The translations under genes and the position numbers were made by a program. From Bacillota bacterium (GTDB lineage Bacteria > Bacillota > Clostridia > Oscillospirales > Ruminococcaceae): a stretch of DNA of 64,000 bases. Positions within the stretch are counted from its first letter, which is position 1. Every line of letters begins with the position of its first letter. Shown one piece after another: positions 34,069-40,391 of this stretch. Where the stretch lies: contig JAEZVA010000071.1 in the NCBI GenBank assembly GCA_023443315.1, positions 1-64,000 of the forward strand. The letters are read 5' to 3'. The notes beneath the pieces are model-generated. The model searched no databases. It saw nothing but the letters and a program-made list of their open reading frames with translations, and had not been told where the DNA came from.

Positions 34069-34421
34069 CTTCCTTCCAGATATCTGCGTAGTTCTTCTAC
34101 GTCATCGGGGTCGAGCTGTTCTGATGTAGCAAGTGCGGCAAATAGGCTTTTCACCGAACCGCCGTGGATATGTCGGACAAACTGCTCGGTCTCCTGCGCC
34201 TTGTACTGTTCGGGTGTGATAGCGGGGGCGTATAGATTAGTGCGCCCGTTCTTGGTTATGGTAACCGCCCCTTTATCCGCAAGTCGGGTTAAAAAGGTAA
34301 GCAGGGTGGTCAGCTTCCATTGCTTGTCGGGCAGACGCTGCATCAGCCATGCTGCGCTGACGGGCTCCCCATTGTCCCACACCAGACGCATAATCTCCAT
34401 CTCGGATTCGGATATCTTCAT
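34065..34421 (-). CDS. BlaI/MecI-family repressor
   Basis: 118-residue winged-helix repressor with the family N-terminus SESEMEIMRLVWDNGEPVSA and the cleavage region typical of BlaI. The ATG at 34421 follows GGAGGAA; earlier in-frame starts have none. It is coupled to the M56 gene, forming a classic repressor-protease pair. Regulated genes are probably its own operon, through a palindrome about 80 nt upstream, and perhaps wall-related genes elsewhere. No beta-lactamase is adjacent. Confidence 0.93.
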   Translation of the reverse strand: MKISESEMEIMRLVWDNGEPVSAAWLMQRLPDKQWKLTTLLTFLTRLADKGAVTITKNGRTNLYAPAITPEQYKAQETEQFVRHIHGGSVKSLFAALATSEQLDPDDVEELRRYLEGR

Positions 34422-34499
34422 AACATTCCTCCCAGTTTGCCTCGCGGACAGAAATTGATATAGAGTTAAATTCATGTTGCTAATTGGCGATACGTTATT

Positions 34500-34512
34500 C
34501 TACATCATGTAG
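34500..34512 (-). promoter_or_regulatory. putative BlaI-type operator
   Basis: CTACATCATGTAG is a perfect palindrome around one base, flanked by TTATT and TAA. It resembles BlaI/MecI operators, which centre on TACA...TGTA with one or two central bases. It lies about 80 nt upstream of the repressor start, where autoregulation is expected. Confidence 0.55.
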
Positions 34513-34718
34513 TAACAACATTTTACAACGCGTAGAGCTAAAAGTCGACCATATATTGCTAACTATTGCGCAATTTACAATTTGTTAAAATTTGAATAGG
34601 GAAACGCTGTATGGCAAACCTGCCAATAAACTGTAAACGCCGTTGAATCCAATCCATTTTTGTGCTAAACTCTAGTTATATGGCTTTTGAGTAAACCAAA
34701 ATGTAGAGGGGGATGGCT

Positions 34719-35153
34719 ATGGACGGCGATATACTTGCCAAACTGGGTATTAAATCAACACGTCAGCGAAAAGCCATTATTGATGTGCTACTCAGCGCCG
34801 GAGAACCCCTTTCTGCCGATGAGATATACGACCGCATCCCAAAGGAGAGTGGGGTAAACTACTCTACCGTCTACCGCACCCTTGCCACGCTGGTCGATAA
34901 AGGCGTGCTGATTAAGGTAGGCGAGGTGGGGGGTAAAATATTCTACCTGATTAAGCATCATGCGCACCACCATCACCTGATGTGTACCGGCTGCCAAAAG
35001 CTGCTGGAGATCTCCGATTGCCCTATTGAGGCACTCAGCCGTCAGATCGCCCAAGGCACGGGCTTTGTTATAACAGGGCACTACTTAGAACTCACCGGTA
35101 TCTGCCCAGAATGCGCAAAGCGCATGATGGTTGACCGAACCCCTCCAAGGTAA
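34719..35153 (+). CDS. Fur-family metalloregulator
   Basis: 144-residue regulator with a winged helix (STRQRKAIIDVLLSAGEPLSADEIYDRI and STVYRTLATLVDKG), a HHAHHHH metal cluster, and two CxxC pairs (Cys89/Cys92 and Cys129/Cys132) that bind structural zinc. It could respond to iron, zinc or peroxide; the sequence does not decide. The ATG at 34719 lies six bases after GAGGGGG; an ATG two codons earlier is too close. It is followed by an MntR-type regulator, so the two may be cotranscribed. Confidence 0.92.
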   Translation: MDGDILAKLGIKSTRQRKAIIDVLLSAGEPLSADEIYDRIPKESGVNYSTVYRTLATLVDKGVLIKVGEVGGKIFYLIKHHAHHHHLMCTGCQKLLEISDCPIEALSRQIAQGTGFVITGHYLELTGICPECAKRMMVDRTPPR

Positions 35154-35249
35154 GGTGGAATTCTGAATATGATGGCGGATTTGCTACCCGTTATAAAAGT
35201 AGGGGACCGCCTCGTGTTTTTGCACCATGATAGAAGGGAGCATATGCCA

Positions 35250-35633
35250 ATGGCCATACAAGAATCGGGTGAAAACTATCTAGAAACCATACTGGTGCTT
35301 TATCACAAAAAAGGCACGGTGCGCTCCATCGACATTGCACATGAGCTTGGCTTTACAAAGCCGAGCATCAGCCGCGCGATGTCTATTCTGCGCGAGGATG
35401 GCTACATCACCATGGACGATAAAAACGGGCAGATTCTTCTCACCCAAAAGGGCAGGGATAAGGCGGAGCATGTGTACGAACGCCATTGCCTGATAACCCG
35501 CTACCTGACCGAGGTTCTCGGCGTAAGCCCCGAGACGGCGGATGCCGACGCCTGCCGCATCGAGCATGTCATAAGTCAAGAAAGCTTTGACTGTATGAAA
35601 GACTATCTTACCACAAACAAGGCGGCTGATTAA
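35250..35633 (+). CDS. DtxR/MntR-family metalloregulator
   Basis: 127-residue regulator of the MntR type: an ESGENYLETILVL first helix, a winged helix (VRSIDIAHELGFTKPSISRAMSIL) and the metal-binding dimerisation half (EHVYERHCLITRYLTEVLGV, CRIEHVIS). It lacks the SH3-like third domain of DtxR, as MntR does. The ATG at 35250 lies nine bases after GGGAG; longer in-frame starts add residues not seen in the family. It probably controls Mn or Fe uptake genes elsewhere. Next to a Fur-type gene. Confidence 0.9.
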   Translation: MAIQESGENYLETILVLYHKKGTVRSIDIAHELGFTKPSISRAMSILREDGYITMDDKNGQILLTQKGRDKAEHVYERHCLITRYLTEVLGVSPETADADACRIEHVISQESFDCMKDYLTTNKAAD

Positions 35634-35660
35634 ACTATTATCACAGCAAGGAGACATCGC

Positions 35661-36155
35661 ATGAGCCATTTTTCAATCCGTCCCGCAACAGAACAGGACA
35701 CAGCGCTGATATTGCATTATATTCTGGAGCTTGCCCGCTACGAACAGCGAGAAAAGAGCGTAAAGGCAACCGAACAGACCATACACGATTCCCTATTTGT
35801 GAAAAAGGCTGCCAATGGGCTGATTCTTGAGATGGAGGGCGTACCCGTCGGCTATGCCGTATATTTTTATAATTTTTCAACCTTCGAGGGAAGACCGGGT
35901 CTCTATCTTGAGGATGTGTATGTTGACCCCGCCTACCGGGGCAAAGGGTATGGCAAAGCGGTTTTTCAGTACCTGGCAAACCTCGCGAAGGAGAACGGCT
36001 GCGCGCGTATGGAATGGACCTGTCTTGACTGGAACACCCCGTCTCACAAGTTCTACCACGGTCTGGGCGCAAGCACCCATCCCAGCTGGATTATCCATCG
36101 GCTTAAGGAAGAGCAGATAGACGCGCTTGCCGAAGGGTACGGAGCAAAACTGTAA
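35661..36155 (+). CDS. GNAT acetyltransferase, diamine N-acetyltransferase-like
   Basis: 164-residue GNAT enzyme that transfers acetyl from acetyl-CoA to an amine. The acetyl-CoA loop is DPAYRGKGYGKA, and the LYLEDVYV and WTCLDWNTPSHKFYHGLGA stretches match the spermidine/spermine (diamine) acetyltransferase subgroup. Substrate is therefore probably a polyamine. The ATG follows AGGAG and lies 27 nt after the MntR-type gene, likely in one operon. Confidence 0.85.
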   Translation: MSHFSIRPATEQDTALILHYILELARYEQREKSVKATEQTIHDSLFVKKAANGLILEMEGVPVGYAVYFYNFSTFEGRPGLYLEDVYVDPAYRGKGYGKAVFQYLANLAKENGCARMEWTCLDWNTPSHKFYHGLGASTHPSWIIHRLKEEQIDALAEGYGAKL

Positions 36156-36164
36156 GAGTACACG

Positions 36165-36197
36165 AAAAGCCCGGCGGTTTCGTCCGCCGGGCTTACA
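36165..36197 (-). terminator. convergent terminator, GNAT / rluD
   Basis: AAGCCCGGCGG and CCGCCGGGCTT form a perfect 11-bp stem with a 6-nt loop. A TTTTCG tract follows on the minus strand, so it best ends the pseudouridine synthase transcript, and it may also serve the plus-strand gene. Confidence 0.8.
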
Positions 36198-36214
36198 TAT
36201 GTGCTTTTCATAAA

Positions 36215-37171
36215 CTATCGGTCAAGAAACTCCCCAGCAAACCAGACGTCGCGCACCTCAAACTCCCGCCCGTTCAGGTAGCCAAGCGCCCCCGCGTCCC
36301 CCTGAAACCGAAAGGCAAGGCGGTAGGAGTAAAGCGCCTGAACGCGGTGTCCGCTGCCCTTGTTCTGTTGGTTTGTGCCATACTTTGTGTCCCCAAGCAG
36401 TGGGTGACCCACAAACGCAAGGTGCGCGCGAATCTGGTGGGTTCGCCCCGTCAGCAGGTCCACCTCCAGTAGTGCGCGGCCGTCCTTTTGGGCGAGCACG
36501 CGGTAGTGGGTCCTAATCTCCTTTGCGCCGGCAAATGGTCTGCTTTGCACCGTCACGCGGTTTTGCTCGCTGTCCTTTTTCAGGTACGCGCACAGGGTAT
36601 CGCTCTTTTTTGGGGGGATGCCGTGCACGATGCACAGGTAATACTTGTGCACCTCGCGCAGCTTAATCTTTTCGTTAATAATACGCAGTGCCTCCGCGGT
36701 CTTTGCCGCGATGACAATGCCGCCGGTGTTGCGGTCAATGCGGTTGCATAGTGCGGGGGCAAACGAGTTCTCGTTTGCGGGGTCGTACTCTCCGCGCTCA
36801 AATAGATGCCGCTGAATTCGGTTAATTAATGTGTCCACCGCCTCGCGGTCGTCCTCGTGTACAATCAGCCCCGGGGGCTTGTCCGCAAGCAGGATGTTCT
36901 CATCCTCATACAGGATGTTTAGGTCATCGGGTGCGAGCAAAAAGGCGTTCTCTTGTAGGGCGTCGCCAAAAAATTCGTCGCCGATATATAGCTCAAGCAC
37001 ATCCCCCTCGTTTAGGCGCGTAGCGTTGTCGCACCGCTTACGGTTGAGCTTGATGCGCTTTAAACGCAGGTATTTGTGCATTAGGGAGGCGGGCAAACGC
37101 GGCACCGCCTTGTTCAGGAATTTATCCAAACGCTGTCCCGCGTCATTTTTACCGATGGTAAAGCTTCTCAA
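36215..37171 (-). CDS. RluC/RluD-family pseudouridine synthase
   Basis: 318-residue enzyme that isomerises uridines in 23S rRNA. Residues 1-75 form an S4 RNA-binding domain; the catalytic Asp lies in HRIDRNTGGI, and GRTHQIRAHLAFVGHPLLGDTKYG (read as two parts) is the signature of the family C-terminal lobe. Translation starts at TTG behind GGAGGATTATT. The exact target uridines cannot be told. It stands alone, divergent from pyrE. Confidence 0.93.
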   Translation of the reverse strand: MRSFTIGKNDAGQRLDKFLNKAVPRLPASLMHKYLRLKRIKLNRKRCDNATRLNEGDVLELYIGDEFFGDALQENAFLLAPDDLNILYEDENILLADKPPGLIVHEDDREAVDTLINRIQRHLFERGEYDPANENSFAPALCNRIDRNTGGIVIAAKTAEALRIINEKIKLREVHKYYLCIVHGIPPKKSDTLCAYLKKDSEQNRVTVQSRPFAGAKEIRTHYRVLAQKDGRALLEVDLLTGRTHQIRAHLAFVGHPLLGDTKYGTNQQNKGSGHRVQALYSYRLAFRFQGDAGALGYLNGREFEVRDVWFAGEFLDR

Positions 37172-37503
37172 AATAATCCTCCGTGTCTGTTATACCAAGT
37201 TAGCGATATGAAGTTTGAATCGGCGGAGTGATAGCCCTGCATCGCGGCTTATGCTATACACAACTGCTAATGTGATTATACTGCGGGGGGCGATAGTTGG
37301 TCAATTATTTTCGCGTATGCACTGTACCAACCATTGTTTTTGTTATATAATAACATGTAGTTGGATGTCTGTCCGCCATAATTCGATAGTAATCGAGCGG
37401 GCGAATAAAGTGATGATCTGGCGGTAATATTGATTATCGACATGCCGCACAATTCCAAGCGGCAAAGAAAAACAGCCGGCACTGCTGGCGGATTGGAGCG
37501 GCT
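37172..37503 (+). other. divergent intergenic region, rluD / pyrE
   Basis: 332 bp. It holds the minus-strand rluD leader and, for pyrE, a segment (37319-37353) nearly identical to one upstream of uvrB, with -10 TATAAT at 37346-37351. No PyrR-type attenuator was recognised. Confidence 0.45.
37319..37353 (+). promoter_or_regulatory. pyrE promoter module shared with uvrB
   Basis: -10 TATAAT (37346-37351) with a 17-nt spacer behind a weak -35 (TGTACC). The segment contains AAC-CATT-GTT, and 28 of about 35 positions match the uvrB promoter segment at 40233-40267. Confidence 0.55.
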
Positions 37504-38091
37504 ATGTTGACAAATGAACGCGTCGAAGAGATATTAAAGGAAGCGGGGGTTTTACTGGAGGGGCACTTTTTGCTCACCTCGGGCAAGCACTCCGATCGCT
37601 ACCTGCAATGTGCAAGGATATTTCGCAACACGAAGTACAGCGAGGAGCTATGCGCAGCGCTTGCGGACAAGTTTAAGGACGATGGGGTAGACGTGGTAAT
37701 CGGTCCCGCCATGGGCGCGGTTCAGATGGCGTATGAAGTAAGCCGCAGCATAGGCTGCGAAAACTACTTCTCCGAGCGCGAGGACGGCAAGATGGTACTG
37801 CGCCGCGGCTTTGAGATTGCCCCAGGTATGCGCTGCCTGCTTGTGGAGGATGTTGTCACCACCGGCGGCTCGGTTGTTGAGGTAAAGGAGCTTGTGGAAG
37901 CAGCGGGTGGCGTAGTGGTCGGTATCGGCTCTATCGTCGACCGCACGGGCGGCGAGATTCAGTTTGGCGTACCCTACCGCGCGGTGTATTCCGTCAAGGT
38001 GCAGGCGTGGGAGGCAGCAGACTGCCCACTGTGCAAAGCGGCGACCATCCCGCTGGTGAAGCCCGGCAGCAGAAAGCTTCCGACAAAGTAA
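37504..38091 (+). CDS. pyrE: orotate phosphoribosyltransferase
   Basis: 195-residue enzyme that joins orotate and PRPP to form OMP in pyrimidine synthesis. GHFLLTSGKHSDRY at the N-terminus and the PRPP motif LLVEDVVTTGGS identify it. A GGAG site precedes the ATG. No other pyr gene is adjacent, so it is separated from the usual operon. radC follows after 43 nt. Confidence 0.94.
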   Translation: MLTNERVEEILKEAGVLLEGHFLLTSGKHSDRYLQCARIFRNTKYSEELCAALADKFKDDGVDVVIGPAMGAVQMAYEVSRSIGCENYFSEREDGKMVLRRGFEIAPGMRCLLVEDVVTTGGSVVEVKELVEAAGGVVVGIGSIVDRTGGEIQFGVPYRAVYSVKVQAWEAADCPLCKAATIPLVKPGSRKLPTK

Positions 38092-38134
38092 TACCCCCAA
38101 ATCTTAACACAATCATGTGTGGGCGGTGGGCAAT

Positions 38135-38809
38135 ATGACAGGGATTCATCAAGGGCATCGCGGTCGGCTTAAGCAGCGCTTTCTCGAAAGCGGGCTGGAT
38201 GCGTTTAGCGACCATCACATCCTAGAGCTGTTGTTGTTTTACGTTTTACCCCGCCGCGATACCAATGTACTGGCTCATAGGCTGATGCAGCGGTTCGGCT
38301 CGCTCTCGGGCGTGCTGGATGCACCGATTCAGGAACTGTCCGAGGTCGAGGGCATTGGCGACAGCGCGGCGGCGTATCTCAAGCTGTTTTCTCAGGTGGC
38401 GCGGGTGTATTTTAACGACAAGCTTAAGGATGGCGTGGTGCTCGATACCGCCGAAAAGGTGGGCGAGTATCTGATACCCAAGTACATCGGCATCATGCAC
38501 GAGATGGTGCTGCTCGTTTGTCTTGACTCCAAGGGCAAGGTGCAGTCCTGCACCGCGGTTATGGAGGGAACCATCAACGCAACGCAGGTGTCGGTGCGCA
38601 AGATTATCGAAACCGCGGTGCGCAACAATGCCGCATCGGTCATCCTGTCGCACAACCACCCCAGCGGGCTTGCCATCCCTTCGCGGGATGATATTGTCAC
38701 CACCCAAAAAATCGAGCAGGCGCTCGCGCTGATTAGCGTTCATCTGGTCGACCACATCATCGTGGCGGACAACGACTGGGTGTCGCTGCGCGATTCCGCC
38801 TATCTTTGA
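38135..38809 (+). CDS. radC: RadC/YsxA JAB-domain DNA repair-like protein
   Basis: 224-residue protein with a helix-hairpin-helix region (LSEVEGIGDSAAAYLKL) and a C-terminal JAMM metallo-domain (SHNHPSG...D motif, His/His/Asp zinc ligands). Despite its name the repair role is unproven in the family. The ATG at 38135 gives the standard MTGIHQGHRGRLKQRF start; the GGTGGG site is weak and close. It ends before a perfect palindrome that looks like its terminator. Confidence 0.9.
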   Translation: MTGIHQGHRGRLKQRFLESGLDAFSDHHILELLLFYVLPRRDTNVLAHRLMQRFGSLSGVLDAPIQELSEVEGIGDSAAAYLKLFSQVARVYFNDKLKDGVVLDTAEKVGEYLIPKYIGIMHEMVLLVCLDSKGKVQSCTAVMEGTINATQVSVRKIIETAVRNNAASVILSHNHPSGLAIPSRDDIVTTQKIEQALALISVHLVDHIIVADNDWVSLRDSAYL

Positions 38810-38857
38810 ATACTCGCACCAATTTGAAGTGGAATTATAAAGATTTAATTACTTTTA

Positions 38858-38886
38858 TTGACATGTTTGCATCACTGTGGTAACAT
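38858..38886 (+). promoter_or_regulatory. promoter of the LytM-like lipoprotein gene
   Basis: -35 TTGACA (38858-38863), 17-nt spacer, -10 TAACAT (38881-38886). The -10 lies inside the left arm of the palindrome at 38870-38909. Confidence 0.5.
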
Positions 38887-38915
38887 AAACATATGTTACC
38901 ACAGTGATGTTTTTT
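38870..38915 (+). terminator. perfect 18-bp palindrome with T tract (radC terminator, possible operator)
   Basis: CATCACTGTGGTAACATA (38870-38887) and its exact complement (38892-38909) flank a 4-nt loop and are followed by six T. This is an intrinsic terminator for radC. It also overlaps the -10 of a promoter for the next gene, where a palindrome could bind a dimeric regulator. Confidence 0.85.
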
Positions 38916-38946
38916 ATTATTAAGAAAAGGAGTGACGTAGTTTACT

Positions 38947-39582
38947 ATGTGTATGATTAAAACGACAGGTTTGCGAAGGATTGCCTTAACCGTTGCAATT
39001 GTTTTTGTGGTTGTTATAGCGTGCGCAGTCCTTTTTTCCTGCTCGAGAGACCCTCTTGTTGACGACGGTAATTCGCAGCAGGGATTGACCTCAAGCGCGG
39101 ATTCGCTTCAACCCTCCCAAAAGAGCAGTGCAAACGCACAGGAGAGCAGTGAAATATTGCCTCCTGCTTCTTCCGCCGGGGAAGTCGGAGAGGATGAGGT
39201 TATCGTGTATGAGCACACCGATGCAACGCGGTACCGCTCCCCGGTGGACACAACGGATGTGACGTGGGAGCTGTTGGAGGACAACGAGGTGCGGATAACA
39301 AGCGAGAAGCAGGAAGCCGTATACGCGGCGGAAGCCGGTGAGGTCGTTGTAAGAAAAAGCACCGGTTGGAATGTACCGTTCAACTATGTGGAGATTCATC
39401 ATGGTAATGGGATTACAACTCTTTACCGGCATCTGGATAATTTCGTGGTGGAGTTCGGAGATACGGTTGAAAAGGGGCAGAAGCTCGCCGAAATGCAGGA
39501 GGCGGACGGGCATTACTCCTTCCGGTTCAGTATTTGCTTATTTGCACAGGAGAATCTTGAGATCAACATTCCCGCAGAGTAA
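38947..39582 (+). CDS. lipoprotein with degenerate LytM/M23-like domain
   Basis: 211-residue lipoprotein: signal segment, lipobox LFSC, Ser/Gln-rich linker (about 35-80), then an M23-like fold (about 90-205) with EIHHGNGITTLYRHLD and GDTVEKGQKLAEM. Key zinc ligands are missing: the HxGxD motif is replaced (RYRSPVD) and the HLHFE motif reads HYSFRF. It is therefore probably not catalytic and may bind peptidoglycan or regulate a hydrolase, as EnvC/NlpD-type proteins do. Followed 41 nt later by a secreted protein. Confidence 0.75.
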   Translation: MCMIKTTGLRRIALTVAIVFVVVIACAVLFSCSRDPLVDDGNSQQGLTSSADSLQPSQKSSANAQESSEILPPASSAGEVGEDEVIVYEHTDATRYRSPVDTTDVTWELLEDNEVRITSEKQEAVYAAEAGEVVVRKSTGWNVPFNYVEIHHGNGITTLYRHLDNFVVEFGDTVEKGQKLAEMQEADGHYSFRFSICLFAQENLEINIPAE

Positions 39583-39623
39583 CGTGTCCCAACTAATTCT
39601 GTTAAAATTTTGGAGGTGTAAAT

Positions 39624-40073
39624 ATGAGTAGAAAACTTTTCTCTTTCCTTACGTTAGCTGTAATGTGTGTTTGCATGGCTTTCCCTGTCAGCGCGGAAGC
39701 TGACACTCAGGTTATGCCTATGCCGCGCAAACCGGATAACCCCAATGCTAGATATATCAACTACACATTTGACCGTATACTGTCAGTGGATGAAGTTGTT
39801 GTTTCATATCAGTATGAAATTAGGGCTTCCGATACGGAAGTGTATTTGTATACTTATATAACAAATGACATCTATCAGCAGTATTCAGTGTCACTTTATG
39901 GATCGAATACTATTGGGGTAGATGGCACCCGCATTGTAACTATTACTGGGGGACCGCATGCGAAATCGTATGTATGGACAAATGCGCAACAATACAGGTA
40001 TTACCGTATTATCATAACGAATATCACCCATGGTAATCCTGTCCGGGCCATTGTCAATTGGTGGGGCGAATAG
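39624..40073 (+). CDS. small secreted protein, unknown
   Basis: 149-residue protein with a clear signal peptide (MSRKLFSFLTLAVMCVCMA, cleavage near AEA) and a strand-rich mature domain with many Tyr and Val (VYLYTYITNDIYQQYSVSL). No cysteine pair or anchor is seen in the mature part, so it is probably released or wall-associated. GGAGGTG is a strong ribosome binding site. No family recognised. Likely in one transcript with the LytM-like lipoprotein; lower GC than neighbours. Confidence 0.7.
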   Translation: MSRKLFSFLTLAVMCVCMAFPVSAEADTQVMPMPRKPDNPNARYINYTFDRILSVDEVVVSYQYEIRASDTEVYLYTYITNDIYQQYSVSLYGSNTIGVDGTRIVTITGGPHAKSYVWTNAQQYRYYRIIITNITHGNPVRAIVNWWGE

Positions 40074-40155
40074 CTTGAGAGCCTGTTTTTCAAGCGTATT
40101 CATGCAACTTACCCCGTAGGATGATTTTTAAACAGAATTGAATGAGAGTAAACTA

Positions 40156-40205
40156 AAAAGAGTTGCCGCCCTGATGAAATAATGGTGGCAGCTCTTTTCG
40201 TTTTT
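40156..40205 (+). terminator. intrinsic terminator after the small secreted protein gene
   Basis: AAAAGAGTTGCCGCC and GGTGGCAGCTCTTTT form a 15-bp stem with two G-U pairs, followed by CGTTTTT. Confidence 0.85.
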
Positions 40206-40232
40206 GGGTGATTTGTAATAATATTTGATTCT

Positions 40233-40267
40233 GCACTATACAAACGTATGTTTTTGTTATATAATGA
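40233..40267 (+). promoter_or_regulatory. uvrB promoter with LexA-like palindrome
   Basis: -10 TATAAT (40260-40265) with a 17-nt spacer behind TATACA. Between them, AAAC-GTAT-GTTT (40242-40253) resembles the Gram-positive LexA/DinR box GAAC-N4-GTTC with the outer bases changed. uvrBA is SOS-regulated in many bacteria. Confidence 0.5.
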
Positions 40268-40391
40268 GAGAACAAAAAAGCACTGCGGATAGCGCCGTCC
40301 CATCATAATACCGGCTGTTGATTAAAACGGTGATACAAGGACTGTTTAATCAAGGATTTCGTATAATGCGGAAGGGTAAAGAGCGGAAGAT

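Larger units (their letters stand above)
40074..40391 (+). other. intergenic region before uvrB
   Basis: 318 bp with a terminator at 40156-40198 and the uvrB promoter module at 40233-40267 containing AAAC-GTAT-GTTT. The remaining leader of about 120 nt shows no known element. Confidence 0.45.

Noticed and set aside
34572..34590. TTGTTAAAATTTGAATA as a second Rex site
   Set aside because: Only one half-site matches the Rex consensus.
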